A stretch of 64,000 nt of DNA from Diploptera punctata. Its lineage: Eukaryota; Arthropoda; Insecta; Blattodea; Blaberidae. The notes under the pieces are model-generated. The model saw nothing but the letters and a program-made list of their open reading frames with translations. It made no database searches and was not told the DNA's origin. The translations under genes were made by a program, and so were the position numbers. The stretch is from the NCBI GenBank assembly GCA_030220185.1, contig JASPKZ010001246.1, positions 124,001 to 188,000 of the forward strand. The letters run 5' to 3'. Shown piece after piece: positions 30,431-42,631 of the stretch. The number at the start of each line of letters is the position of its first letter. The first letter of the stretch is position 1.

Positions 30431-31660
30431 CATATGTAAATTGGTGTTAAAGCAGCAATAATTAAAAAATCCCGCCTCGTTGTAGAGCTTTTGTTCCATG
30501 GAGTAAATGTATTTCGTCCATGTTTGCTCGTTCTCTATGGTTGAAAATGGCTCTTCCTGGTGGGAAAACAATGAGTTACTTTGGTAAGTGTTGTCAATAT
30601 TAAGTACGCAGTTATATAAATGACGGATATGTAAAAACAATAATTAGTTACAAGTTCTCTATGATTAGAACAAAATGCAAAAATCAAGAAGAGGTGAGTT
30701 GTTTGATTGAATGAGGCTTTTCTATTTTCAATGTCACGTGAAACTCCGATTTGCAATGTTGATCGTAAATGGGGGATTCCTGGAGTAAAGTTTAGCATAT
30801 TTATGCTATTTTAATATAATTTGTGGCAATTTGGTTAGTCCTTTGAAGAGTTTGTATTTTAGTTGGTATTCGGTTGTGTCGTGCATTATATAAATACAGT
30901 GCGTCAGGATTTTGATTACTATACACGTATACTATACTGAATTTAGTAATACTTACCGTAACTTGAAAGCATACGTTGTATGTTTTTACCAATACAATAC
31001 AGTATTATTTTAATTTATTTTTCATTTGAGTGCAGTGGTATGCGTTAATCATTCAGATAATCGAAGCAAATCATATTTATTAAAGTAAACAATAGTAAAT
31101 CAATGGGTAAGTTTTAATAAAATTACTAAAATACATTAGAGGATTCTATGCCAAGAGTCCACGTAAATTAGTCACTGTTCAAACATAATGGTTACGGTGC
31201 TCCAGATTATCCCATAAACTAAAATAATATGGTGTACACTTAACTTGCCCATATTTCTAACCTAACGAAATAAATAAGGAGCCTATCGGCGAAACTCATG
31301 GCACAGGATAGCCTATACATTATAGTCTAATGATTTAGAATAATATCAATGTTATGTTTCATAAAATTAACAATGAGCGAAATTGGGGTGAGGTAAGTTA
31401 TATGCCAGTCACAATTCTACACTTCTTATTCTTATGGCCACTGATGCACTAAACACTTGTAAACACGTTTTGTACCGTTTTAAACATTTTGCAATGATCT
31501 TCAAGCTTTCTTTACAATATTTATGTATTTACGTAAAACATGATCGTGGATACATTACTTACTTGCTACTTTCCCATGTTGTTCCAACGTTGCCACCATA
31601 TGAAAATAATTTCAAACCATATTTAGTGTTAGTGTATGTAAAATTAGTTTATAGTTTATT
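30431..31660. other. No recognisable feature
   Basis: Over 1 kb of AT-rich sequence with short ORFs on both strands and none convincing. A plus-strand ORF at 31434-31772 has hydrophobic stretches but overlaps the tandem repeat that follows. Confidence 0.35.
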
Positions 31661-31664
31661 AAAT

Positions 31665-31830
31665 AGTACGCATGTAAATTGTTTTGTTAGGTTAGGAAAT
31701 GGGAAGTTGGTTTACGTCCATTTTTTTAAGCATTTGGGAATAAATAATATGCATGTAAATTGTTTTCTTTAGTTAGGAAATGGCAAGTTAGTTTACATCC
31801 ATTTATTTTGCATTTGGGAATCTATTCCCA
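31665..31830. repeat. Tandem duplication, two ~80-bp units of repeat R type
   Basis: Two units share GCATGTAAATTGTTTT, TTAGGAAATGG.AAGTT, CATTTGGGAAT. Related words recur at 32335-32460 and 32780-32910 and link to repeat R (TTTAATAA.CGTTTGG). The minus-strand piece after it contains GCGCACTGCGATTCTGTGG, also a repeat R landmark. Confidence 0.55.
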
Positions 31831-31994
31831 AGTTGGTAACACCAACTGCAGAGCCATATACCGGAGGCTATATTAACCATGGCAACTTGGCCATGCGCAC
31901 TGCGATTCTGTGGAACTAGAATAATTCGTGTCCGGCATATAACTGACTTTTTCCCGAAATTGTATATAAAATAATTCAATCTTGACACTTTAGC

Positions 31995-32110
31995 ATATAA
32001 AATTCATCGGAGAACATATTGTTTAAAGAACTCACCTCATAGGATTCATGCTTCTATGATATCGCGATTTCAAACATAATCATGTTCATCGTCAGCCATA
32101 ACTCCGACTG
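31995..32110 (-). mobile_element. PLE subfamily D 3' end, copy 2
   Basis: Same end as 2645-2760, with ATGAGGTGAG retained at the complement of about 32031-32042. Confidence 0.6.
32055..32103 (-). ncRNA. Hammerhead ribozyme motif, PLE D, copy 2
   Basis: The minus strand reads helix I TATGG/TCATA (5 bp, one wobble), CTGACGA, extra T, helix II GAACAT/ATGTTT (6 bp), GAAA, helix III with TCGCGA and UA at the cleavage position. Compared with copy 1, helix II differs at several places yet stays paired. All core residues match. Confidence 0.65.
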
Positions 32111-32334
32111 ATGAAAAAACTTTAGCATATATTGTCAAGATCAGAGGAATTGAAATTCCGGGAAGCAAATTTGATAACCACTTCCTCAATGAGCTGTCCC
32201 TTCTAAGTTGTTCTTGTAGATGTGCTTCAATTGTAACCTTCAGTGTGCTCTCCCTGAAAATTGAAACTTAACACTTGTTGATTGTAATGTAGGCTTAATA
32301 ATGATACTGTGGAACTCCACAAATAGACATGCCA

Positions 32335-33060
32335 GTGCTTTATTTGTTAGGTTAGTATACACTCCATTGAAAAATATGTAAGTGACTTATTTTGTTAGAT
32401 TAGAAGGGAGATTTTAGTGTATGTCAATTTCTAATAAATGTTTGGGAATTTATTGCAAAGGTTGATCAAATCGATTGAGATCAAGTTATGCACTCTTTCT
32501 TCCTATGGACTACTACAAACATTGGGGACTGTAGACATAAAGGCTGAACAATGTTTTTGGCTCAACTTTAGATTAATTTCCACTAGATTTTCTATACCGG
32601 TACAATATTTTCGTAATTCTGTTACTCAACTCTACGTACTTCTGTCTTTATTAACATTACATTCGATTTTAAATGTTTTACAATGATACATTTTTTTACA
32701 ATTATCAGATATGAATGCAGTGATTTCTTCAAATTCTATAGGACTGCAGTGCTCATGCTTAATATAACGTCCACAAGATATCAATATTAGAAGGGAGATG
32801 TTAGCTTTAATAATAATAATAGCTTTATTTTACCTGGCAGAGTTAAGGCCTTAAGGCCTTGTCTACCAGCACTGTTAGCGTACATCCATTTTTAATAACG
32901 TTGTGTGAATTTATTGCAAAGATTGGTCAAATCGATTTAACAGCTACGAGGTTCCATTTAGCGACAACTCTATAAGCTTTTTGTAGGTCTTCACAGATAT
33001 GTTGTTCCACCTAGTGTCAACTCTATAAATGTTTGTGCATGCACACTGTTATTCTGTAGG
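32335..33060. repeat. Diverged repeat R pieces and a short A-rich repeat end
   Basis: Repeated words TAATAAATGTTTGGGAATTT, TTGCAAAG.TTGGTCAAATC and CACTGTTATTCTGTAGGACT occur here in order, as in repeat R. A separate AATAATAATAGCTTTATTTTACC plus GGCAGAGTTAAGGCC word at 32813-32862 looks like another repeat's end. Confidence 0.4.
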
Positions 33061-33509
33061 ACTTACAAAATTTATGGTGGAAGTCTAAAGTTTTTCCCAC
33101 TGTTTTTGTTTTGCCTGCACACCGATGATAAATTAATGTATATAATTATAAATAATGTATATACAAAACAATTTTGTGATTAAACATAATATATGTCTTA
33201 CATTAGAAATTTATATAGGATGACCATCTTGGAAGGTGTAGTAGGATGAGGGAGAAGAGTGCCAAAGAAAGGGGACATTTTAGGATATTGACGGACATAG
33301 GACAACATGAAATTAAATCCCTAATTATATAGTCAACCTTCTATTATTAATAGAAAAATTGTTTTTACAAATCTAATTTAATAAGCTTAAATTACAAAAT
33401 TCTAGAGAGAGCATTTATTATAACATACCAAACATAAAAAAATCAGTATTTTAATTATTGTAGGCTTATGAACATATTTGTAGACCTGCTTTATTTTTAG
33501 AAATACATA

Positions 33510-35087
33510 CAGTGGTGGAAATTGGTATCAAGGCACTTGTTAGAAGTGTGAACACGAGTTTATTTACTCTTTCTTTGGCATTTTTCTATCTTAACTTAGG
33601 AGGTGACTGAGTATAAAACACACACAAATAATGTCAAATTAATTATCCATTTCCGTCCAAAAAGTATATGAAAACTGAACCACTCTCACATATGGGTGGA
33701 AATTAGTATAAAGGCACTTTGTGTATTTCACAGATTAAACCAAAAAGACTGAGCACAAAGTTTACAACTAAGTTCTAAAATGTAGTTGAACCTCCATTGT
33801 TGTTAATTACTTGGAAGATTCTCTTTGGCATTGACTTGATGAGGGTGTTTATTTCTTCCACTGAGATTGAAGCCCACTCTTCCCGAATAACATTTTTCTG
33901 CTCAGTCACTGCCCCACACTGCCGTCCATTGCGATACACAAGCCTTGCCAGGATCCCTCATAAGTTCTCAATCAGGTTTAAATCAGGACTTCTGGCTGGC
34001 CACGTCAAAAGAGGTATTTCTTTCTTCCTGAACCACTCCTTTGATTTGGCAGACACGTGAATGGAAGCATTATCTTGCTGAAAAATTAGATCTTCGCCAA
34101 ATTCCTCATACATTCGAATAAACTCGGACTCCAGAAGCTCCTCAGTGCAGGACTCAGAATTCATCTTGGTGCGTATGCATGCCAGTTTCGATCTTCCTTT
34201 AAAGAAGAATGCTGCCCAAATCATAACACCTCCACCACCGAAGTTTCTACTCATTCTAACTTGCTCTTCAGTATGGAGGTCATGCCAGTAATACTGAAAG
34301 CCATCATGCCCATCCAGATTAAACTTCTTCTTGTCACTGAATATTACTTTATTCTATTCTGAGATCCAGGACACGTGTTCTTCAGCAAAAGTCATTCTAG
34401 CTGTCTTATGTGCATTGTTCTGAGGTGGTTTACTAAGACATTTTTTTAATTTTAGGTTCTTGTCTTCTGACAGAATTTGTCTTACTCGTCTGGCTGTTAC
34501 TGGCAACTTCAAATCAGCCTCGATTTGAGAAGAAAACATACTCTTACTTTTTGTTTACGTAAAATGAGACGTTTAGTGCACCCAGACAATTTTCTGTCCA
34601 TCCATATTTCCCGTTTTTTCCATATTATGAGCCCAGTTAGACAAAATTATCAATGACGCATGTTGAAACTCCAATTTCGTAGCTATTTGTCGACTGGAAA
34701 GGCCCATCTCCTTGAAGGCACTAACTCTTGTTTTCTCTTCATTTGATAGAGGCTTTCCACGCGGCATTGTACCAACTACTGACTTGTAACTGATGAACGA
34801 TGCTAACAGACACGTTGTCTCCATGTAACTGCAGTGTTTGTTTACATTTATGTCTCTGTAAGAGCCAGAAGTTGACCTGCCTTTATACCGATTTCCACCC
34901 CTAGGACAGCGTTTTCTTAGTTTTTACGTAATATTATGTATATAATAAATACAAAATGTGGAGACCTGTATGAAATTATGTCCAAGATAATTATATGTAA
35001 TATATGACACACATACGGTATTTGCATAAATATTTCAGGTTGTTTTACTACTAAAATTTAGTGCCTTTATACCAATTTCCTCCACTG
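33510..35087. mobile_element. Tc1-like transposon, near full length, four terminal repeats
   Basis: The outer terminal repeats are inverted (CAGTGGTGGAAATTGGTAT on the left; CAGTGGAGGAAATTGGTAT on the complement at the right end). Diverged inner copies lie about 180 bp inside (33690-33715 and 34879-34905), the IR/DR arrangement known from some Tc1 relatives. TA precedes the left end; the right flank is TG, one change from TA. The 1578-bp length and a minus-strand transposase fit Tc1. Confidence 0.85.
33775..34767 (-). pseudogene. Tc1-family transposase, frameshifted
   Basis: The start MPRGKPLSNEEKTRV at 34767 leads into a helix-turn-helix DNA-binding segment (MGLSSRQIATKL), a second binding segment (TARRVRQILSED), then the DDE core: FSDKKKFNLDGHDG (first Asp), FGGGGVMIWAAFF, FQQDNASIHVS (second Asp), WPARSPDLNLIENLW (third acidic residue). 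It ends at a TAG at 33775-33777. The 330-codon span equals a normal Tc1 transposase. A frameshift after about residue 65 and an in-frame stop (34354-34356) inactivate it. The enzyme would cut at the terminal repeats and insert at TA. Confidence 0.85.
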
Positions 35088-35700
35088 TGCAAAACCATTT
35101 TTTTCTTGCACATCCAAATTTTCCTTATCATTTAAGACTATTTTGGAAAAAAAACTTTGTAATCAATATTATAATTTATTTTCACTTGATGCTCTGCTTC
35201 GAATGTGTCCACATGAAGCTTATTTTTAATATCTGATCATAACATTAGTCTCTGGATGAAAGATCTTTCAATTAATGCAATTGTTAATAGAATTGAGAAT
35301 AAGAACTCATGACAATCTAGCCACACTACCATTTTTTTTTCTACTGGAAGTAGTGTCGCCAACACAATATTTTCAATGTCAATCATCAAGGAAAATTTAT
35401 AACTTAGATGGCAGGACCAGCAACATATAACACAGGTCTACAAATTAAAACTTGTTGAGAGCTGTTTTATATTTGAAAGGTGATTCTTAATATTTCAATA
35501 CCACTGATTTAAAAAATAACTATTTTTCTCCATCACATCAGATTTACTGACAATTGAGAATGAAATATTCACATATTTTCTTCAAAAAATTATATAATCA
35601 TGATTTGCATGAGAGTCACAAATAAACGTATCAGTTTTTTTATTACCAAATTTGAATTTCTGTTCACTTTATAAATGGCACATCAGTAAAATCTTGTTTA
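35088..35700. other. No recognisable feature
   Basis: AT-rich sequence between the Tc1 element and a decayed ORF. Nothing supported. Confidence 0.35.
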
Positions 35701-35719
35701 TTTGGTATTAAATGTTTGT

Positions 35720-36760
35720 TTCTTGATTTTCTCTTGTATTTTTTGCCATAGAATTCATACACAGTATCCAGCAGAAATCTACAAACATTGACGTATTCCA
35801 TCGTTCTTGGTATTTCCTCTCCATTCCTCAAATATCCTGGTGGAACCTCTATCCTTGTTCCTCACTGACTGCCTCCAGGTTATCAGGAAATGTGTCCAAA
35901 TGTGAAAACAAAGTGTAATTTGAGGCTCATATTGAACCTCAATGTTCTCAACTTCTGTGTAGCATGTTGTTCACAATTTTGACATAATCAGGATGTTTAT
36001 TGTTTCCTAGAACATTGTCCATAACTTCTCTGAATGCATTTCAAGCATTTTTTCTCTTTAGAAGTCATAGTAGCTTCAAATTTTGTCTTTAGCTGGAGCT
36101 CTAATTTGAGGACCCACAGATTCCTTCTTTAATTTGGCTTAGCGAGCAGGAAATTTGTCATTGAGATATTTAAAACAATCACCATTGGTCAAGAGCTTCA
36201 CAAACTGTTTCATGACACCAAGTTTTATATGAAGAGGTGGCATAAAAAATGTTCTTAGTATCCACTAGGCTCCCACTTATTATGTTCTTACTACTTGGTG
36301 TTGAACTTTCTCTTTTGGGCCGTTGTCTTTGTTTCTAATGTTTGTCCCTTAACCACTATCCAACTCACAAATAACATTGATATTTGTGAATCTAGGTTGT
36401 TGGCCTGATATCATACAGATTACTTTCATATCTCCACACAACCACTGATGTTCAAAATATTTTATTTTCACCAGAAAATACTTCAAACTTTCATTCTTCT
36501 TCAGCTGCACTGCCTGTGCTTATTGAAACTGAAGACAGAACATTACCGTTGTGCAGCAGCACATTCTTAAGATTTATTTTACTAGAATCGATAAATGGTC
36601 TCCATTCATTTGGATCATATTTAACAGATCTCAGTTTATTTACTAAGTCTGAAATGTTATTACAGTAAACTATCTTTTCTTCATCACTGAAGTACTGCAA
36701 TATATCTTTTTCTCTGTTTCTGTAGAAGACACTGACATATCAGCTGCTTAAGTTGTTTTT
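35720..36760 (-). pseudogene. Decayed copy of a repeat-associated ORF of unknown function
   Basis: Read leftwards on the minus strand in shifting frames: QYFSDEEKIVYCNNISDL, YDPNEWRPFIDSSK, LLHNGN (36491-36700), then PPLHIKLG-like and VCEAL pieces, then FPDNLEAVSEEQG and RFHQDI, MERKYQERWN, FVDFCWIL. This order of motifs is one I recognise from many hypothetical proteins repeated in arthropod and cnidarian genomes, with no function I can name. It carries many stops and indels. It may derive from a transposon, but I see no terminal repeats. Confidence 0.5.
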
Positions 36761-36904
36761 CTGTAGTCTGGAACTAACAGCTCAGCTGCATCCTTGGGAA
36801 GCTTTAAATTCCTTACCATATCATTTAGTTTGGATGCAGCTTTGTACTAGCTTCCATAAAGCTGAGAATTGTACATTGGTATGTGAAATGTCTTCCCTTA
36901 TGAC

Positions 36905-37240
36905 CATCCATCCATAGTAATTCTGCCCGAGGCAGGTCCTTCACTGCAATCATAGCATTTTCTTGCTATGCTTGCAGCTTTACTAGGGAATTGTAGGTGT
37001 GGTAGTTTCCCGTTGCTTTCCACACTGGTGAAGGATGATGATAATGATAAGGATGATGATGATGGTCATATGATTTCGGGGACCGTTTGAGCCTTAAAGT
37101 TTTCCTGACATTTGTCTTACAGATTAGGAAAAACCCTGATATAAACCTCACCCAGAAAAACTGCCCCGACTGGGGATCGAACCCAGGCCTGCTGCGTGAC
37201 AAGGCAGCATGCTACTTCGAGACCACAGTGGTGGACACTC
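36905..37240 (-). mobile_element. SINE family 2, copy 3
   Basis: Complete in outline on the minus strand: head CCACTGTGGTCTCGAAGTAGC at 37235, B-box GGGTTCGATCCCCAGTCGGGG, GTAAGACAAATGTCAGG, the (ATC)n tract, and the CAGAATTACTATGGATGGAT tail at about 36907. Confidence 0.75.
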
Positions 37241-37969
37241 CCTTATGACAGGTGGTTTATTTGCTGACTGCCTTCTGATCACACCAGAGTAAGATATAGG
37301 GTAAGGAAAAAGACTAAAAGTTCACTTGAAATATTTGGAGGATGCTTTCCTTCAACTAAGGCAGTGATTTATTATTGTCGTGTGGATAGTGGTGTTTAGA
37401 TGGAGCTGAGTTTCTTGAAATTTACTTCACATATATTTACACAAAAGTTTTAAACATTCTCTATTTATTTAACAATTTTTCACCTTGTTCACACAAATAA
37501 TTTGTTGTTTTAAAAGTCCTATTTTTTGCAATTTATTTTATCATTCAGTTTTTCACACTTGCTGATGTCTTCACTTAACTCTTCTACTTGGCTTCACACT
37601 TAGGTCGTTTTTATTCACCCACAATTTGTACACAACTGGCCGGTCAGAACTCGGACCTCCTTACATATGCAAGGATAGGAATAATTGGACACTAGTCTAG
37701 ACTTTTCTTGAATGAAAGTCTCGAGAGACAGTTTCTTCTAGAATAGAATTGATCTATCTGGAAAATTATTTCTCCAAAAAGCATGTATGGAGAGGTTGAC
37801 AATACCCAAATTTTATCCTATTGGCTTATAAAGAGTCTGCTGCCACCCGCAGAATTCAAAGGCAGCAATTTGAGCAATGGATCAACAATGCATCACATTA
37901 TTCATCATTATTATCATCTTAAAATACTAATTTTTCTGGTCTTTTACCCTCTGCAATTTTGACTCTTAA

Positions 37970-38527
37970 GGGTCGTATGCAAATACATTACTCTCTACTC
38001 AAATTACTTCCAATCACTGGTGAGCTGAGATCGAATTAACGGCCGCCTTAACCGGTCATGCATGAATGTTGACGTTTTCGTAATATTGGCAATGAATTAC
38101 CCAGAATTCTCAGCGATAAAACCACTTCCGTTATTTTCGTCTGCTATAGAGGAATGCATTTATGCTTGCATCCCGCAAATAATACCGTATACAAACATGT
38201 CTGCGACGCGCAATATTATGCCGATTCTCCTGTTCTTCCAGTTGAATTCTTTGGTAGACTCTATCAAATTCCTCTTCTCCGCGTATACCGAAAACATGAT
38301 CGAAGTCTTCAAGGTCCGACATCTTGGATAAGTTTCAAACTACATCGGTTACCCTTCGGGATTTTCACATAAGTTTATATCTTGAGCTACGATCTTAAGG
38401 TACCTTGTCAGGTAGCTTTACAATTATTACCGCGTGAATAGATTTCTGAGTAAGAAAAATGTGTTTGAATAAAACTTTATCAGCAGAGAACGCCTTTTAC
38501 TGTCTAATGCGTTCAAACATTCGACCC
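37970..38527. mobile_element. piggyBac-like MITE with TTAA target duplication
   Basis: TTAA flanks both ends (37966-37969, 38528-38531). The ends are inverted for a short stretch (GGGTCGTATG on the left, GGGTCGAATG on the complement of the right). TTAA duplications are the mark of piggyBac. The body is 558 bp, and the minus strand has the same open stretch (DFDHVFG, RVYQRIQLEEQEN) as the older copy at 540-995. No transposase core is present. Confidence 0.6.
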
Positions 38528-38531
38528 TTAA

Positions 38532-39785
38532 AGGTTAATTGTGTAAGGCAATTAAAAAAAACTGATATCAAGGACAATTTTATACATTAATTTTAAGCAC
38601 AAAAATATTTTCCAAAGAACTTAAAAAAATAATAATTGTCATGTGTAAATTAAAAAAAATGGAATGTCAACTGAAAATTCTAAATTGTATGAATTACCAA
38701 TGGTGATGTGACTATTGCAGTTAAGGGGACTATAATAATCACAAATGACATATGTGTTTTAATTTGTAATTAATTAGTTGTTTCAGTTGTTATAGTCACA
38801 TGATAATTTTGTACCACAAGTAACATTAACACCAAGGGTTATCTTTAGTGCTCTGTGGACTTAGGCCAGTATTGAATTCACAACCTTCGAGTTTGTTTGC
38901 AAAGAATGATAAAAAATTTATCTGACATAATCATTCTCATCTTTGTTTTTATTTATTTATCAGTATTCATAATTATCATATCTTGGGTGTAATGTACAGA
39001 GTGATTTTTGAAATTAACACACTGATAAATTTAACTAAGGGATTGATTTGAGACAATTTCAAGAAATTAAGTGAAAAGATAATATTATTTACAGATTTAA
39101 TTTTTTTTATCTTGAAAATGTTAAAAAATCACAGTAATTAGATAATATCATTTAGAGTACCTTACAAAATTTCATTTGGTCCTAAAAAAATTTAATAATA
39201 AAAACAGTTTTTTGTTATATTCCATTAATTTTTTTTATTCATGTGAGTAGAACTTATTTCTGTTATCTTTATTTTTGTGGTTAACTGTGACCTGTCATAC
39301 TATGTATGCTATTAGCAAGAATGTTTTAAAAAGTTTATATTATTGAGTTAATATATAGAATGTACAATTTTTATAAATATTTACTTATAATTATTGGCCA
39401 TTTGGTGTTAATTCCCTGTTTATGTTATGCAGTGAAAGATAGAGGAAGATATACTTACATTTACAACGATGCTGGCTTTGTTTCAATGTCAAACCAGCTC
39501 TGGGCTAATATTGTTACTATAATGACTTGTAGAATGGAATGTGTTTTGCACCAACAACAGTGACAGAAAGCACACAGTGTCAGCTGCTGTAGGGAACAAG
39601 TTACCTCAGTTATTGAAAGAAACTATCCCCTCCAAATAATTGTGCACATGAGAAGTATCCTATGTGATTTTGAATGGTAAAGTAATACCAAATGTCCTAC
39701 TTTTATTTTATGTATTATTTAAGGTTTTTTGTATATAATATGTTCATTGAATGAGTGCAAGAAAATACCTTATGGCCTTAATTCT
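38532..39785 (+). other. Mostly featureless; one short ORF with a signal-like start
   Basis: The plus-strand ORF 39360-39563 (67 codons) starts MYNFYKYLLIIIGHLVL, hydrophobic like a signal peptide, then has a polar part with four Cys in total. There is no upstream promoter or splice evidence and no recognisable family. It may be chance. The rest is AT-rich with no ORF. Confidence 0.2.
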
Positions 39786-39789
39786 GCCT

Positions 39790-41950
39790 TACTTACTTAC
39801 TCACTCACTGGCACTATCGAACCCATAGGTTCATGGCCGCGCGGACATAAGCTCTCCATACATCCCTATCCTGAGCTAATGCTTTCCAATCATTCCCTGT
39901 ATAATCTACTTCCCTCAAATCATAGTTAATGTTATTCTCCCACCTCATTCTTGGTCTACCAACTGGGCGTTTTCCCTCTGGCTTTCCTACAAGAAGCTTC
40001 CATGCAAGTCTTTTATTCCCCATACGTGCAACATGTCCTGCCCATCGCAGTCTACGAGACTTAACTGTTCTTATTATATCTGGCTTCCTATAAAGACCAT
40101 GTAGTTCATTGTTATGTAGTCTTCTCCATTCACCTGTCTGTTCATCTCTCTTTGGTCCAAAAATTTTCCTAAGTACTTTATTCTCAAATACTTGTAATCT
40201 CCTTTCCTCCCTTAAAGTAAGAGTCCATGTTTCGCACCCATATAATATAACTGGTAGAATAATAGTTTTATATATTTTCAGTTTAACGTTTTTTGAAAGG
40301 AGTTGGGACATCAAGAGTCTCTGCAATGCATAATAGCACGCATTTCCAGAATTGAGCCTATGTTTAATTTCTTTGTGCATCTCATTCCTATTTGTGATTA
40401 TTGTTCCTAGGTATTTGAATTCAGCCACTTCCTCAAAATTTCCCTCATTTGTCATTAGCTGTCCATTTCCATTATATACTTTATGAATTTCTACGTGTGA
40501 CCATATATTTAGTTTTATTGATATTTACTTCCAGTCCTAATTTCTTAGTGTTACTCAATAGTGTGTGCGTGTTGGCCTTTAGTATCTCCTCGCTATCGGC
40601 CAGTAGTACTACATCATCAGCATAAAACTAACAGCTTATTAATACCATTGAGTTGTAAGCCTTCCTCATTCTCTAAAGATTTAATGGCATGCTCTAGTAC
40701 AAAATTAAATAGTAGAGGAGATAGTGCATCTCCTTGCTTCAACCCATTCTGGATTTCAAAAGTGTCCGAAAACTGTTTGCCTACACGCACCCTACTCTTT
40801 GTGCCATTTAGACACATTCGTATAAGTCTAACTTTTTAGGAATTCCGAACTCCAGCAGGATACTATATAACTTCTCCTCTTAATTGAATCATATGCTTTT
40901 TGAAGTCTACATATAGTTGATGTACAGTTCCATTTTATTCCCATTTCTTTTCTAAAATTTGTCTTATACTAAAAATCTGATCTGTTGTAGTCCTGTTTCT
41001 TCTAAATGCACATTGATGATCTCCTAGAACGTCATCAATATAGGGAGTAAGTCTGCTTACTAATATATTTGTTAGAATTTTGTACGAAGTTGAAAGTAAT
41101 GAGATGCCCCTGTAGTTGTTGCCATCGGTTTTATCTCCTTTCTTATAAATTGATACGATAATTGATTCCTTCCATTCATCTGGAAGAGCTTCTTTTTCCC
41201 AAATCATACTAAGCAACCAGCGTATATTGTCCATCAGTTTTTCTCCCCCTGATTTTATCAGTTCTGCTGGGATCTCATCTGAACCTGATGCTTATACATC
41301 TTCAATTTTTCTATCGCCATTTCAACCTCTAATGTACTTTGTTCTGCGACTAGCATTTCTGCTGTCTGTAAATTATCCTCCTCAATGTCCTGTTCTGTAT
41401 GTACATTTAATAGCTGATTAAAGTAACTTCTCCATCTATTTAATATACTCCTGGAATCTGCAATAATATCCCCATTTTCATTCCGAATTGTGTTTGTTCT
41501 AGCCTGAAACCCTTTCTTCTCTATACCAATTCCCTGATATAATTCTCTAATGTTCTTAATTTTTGCATTCATTTCAAGATCATTAATCTTCTTCTCTCTC
41601 AAAAATTCCCTCTTTTTATTCTTTTGTAACTTGGTGGTTTCCCGTCTAATACTACCCAATTGCTCTAAATTTACCTCATTTGGCTCGTGTAACCATTTCA
41701 ATTTTGCTAGCTTTCTTCTCTTTCACAATGTCGGCACATTCCTCATCAAACCATTTCTTGTTTTGCCTCTTTTTTAAACAACCAATGCTTTCTGATGCTG
41801 ACAATTTAATAGTATCTCTTATAGCCCTCCCATTGTTTATTTATATCAGTTTCTTCTTTCTTCGTTTGTCACATTGTCAACTGAAGATCCCAGTACTTCA
41901 AATCTATTAGCAATTTTGATTTGGTATTCTTGCCTCATTTCATCATTTTT
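39790..41950 (-). mobile_element. LINE family L1f, 5'-truncated copy with tetranucleotide tail
   Basis: The minus strand carries most of a non-LTR retrotransposon ORF. Its 3' end is followed by a (GTAA)n-type tail at 39785-39800. From the tail type and protein pattern I infer an RTE-like element. The endonuclease domain is mostly missing at the right end (about 41950). A second copy ending at the same point is at 51405. Confidence 0.75.
39814..41700 (-). pseudogene. LINE L1f reverse transcriptase, frameshifted
   Basis: In order on the minus strand: the region between endonuclease and polymerase (41258-41701), the first polymerase block (WKESIIVSIYKKGDKTDGNNYRG, ISLLSTSYKIL), DHQCAFRRNRTTTDQIF, then NGLKQGDALSPLLFNF, then YADDVVLL at about 40600-40625 (catalytic Asp pair intact), then the 213-codon C-terminal part (39814-40455) with YGCETWTLTLRE, RRLRWAGHVARM and RPRMRWENNI. 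At least three frame breaks separate these pieces. The protein would copy its own RNA at a nicked target. Confidence 0.8.
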
Positions 41951-42364
41951 CAAGTTTTTTTAATTCAAATTTTACAGAATCATCTTTAGTGTTTGTTCCT
42001 CTCATAAGCGATAGCCGTTGTCAGATTTTCACCCTGACCAGATGATGCCATTTTAAATAAATATTTTTTCACTCTCATTTTGTATGTTCCAATACAGTGA
42101 TGCAATAGTACACACTTTTTGAGAATAATAATATAAGTTAATTACTAGTTGCTTCATTTTTATTTATAAAACTTCATGGCAGTGTTCTGTGATATTTTTG
42201 TATTTGTTTCTTGAGTTTTTCTCCCTCTTTTGTTTAGTTTGATGCTTGCTCGAATATCAGTTGGTCAAATGTTTGGTCATATTGCAGGCATGAACTTAAA
42301 ATCGAATATTTATTTCATATAAAATATTTGGAGTTTGTTTCATAAATATCCTAAATATTTATTT

Positions 42365-42631
42365 ATTGCGGGTTACACCAGATGGGATCGGAAAAGGAAC
42401 ACCAATATCTTAAAAGAATTGAAGACTATGCCAATTTTGGAATATATTAAACAATACCAACTAAATTGGAAACACCATCTTGAAAGAATGAGTTCAAATC
42501 GGATCCCCAAAGCTGTTTATAATTATGTACCAAGAGGACAAAGATATCTGGGCCATCCTATGAAACGCTGGAAGGAAAATTTTCTATACAAAACAGGCCT
42601 TGGCCTAATACTTGGAAGGAAGAAGAAGAAG
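42365..42631 (+). mobile_element. LINE family L2f, strongly 5'-truncated insertion
   Basis: Only the last ~265 bp are present (RWDRKRNTNILKELKT, HLERMSSNRIPKA, GHPMKRWKENF, then a GAAGAAGAAG tail). AATATTTATTT flanks both sides (42354-42364 and 42632-42642), an 11-bp target duplication. It matches the 3' end of the longer copy at 60490-60757. Confidence 0.85.
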
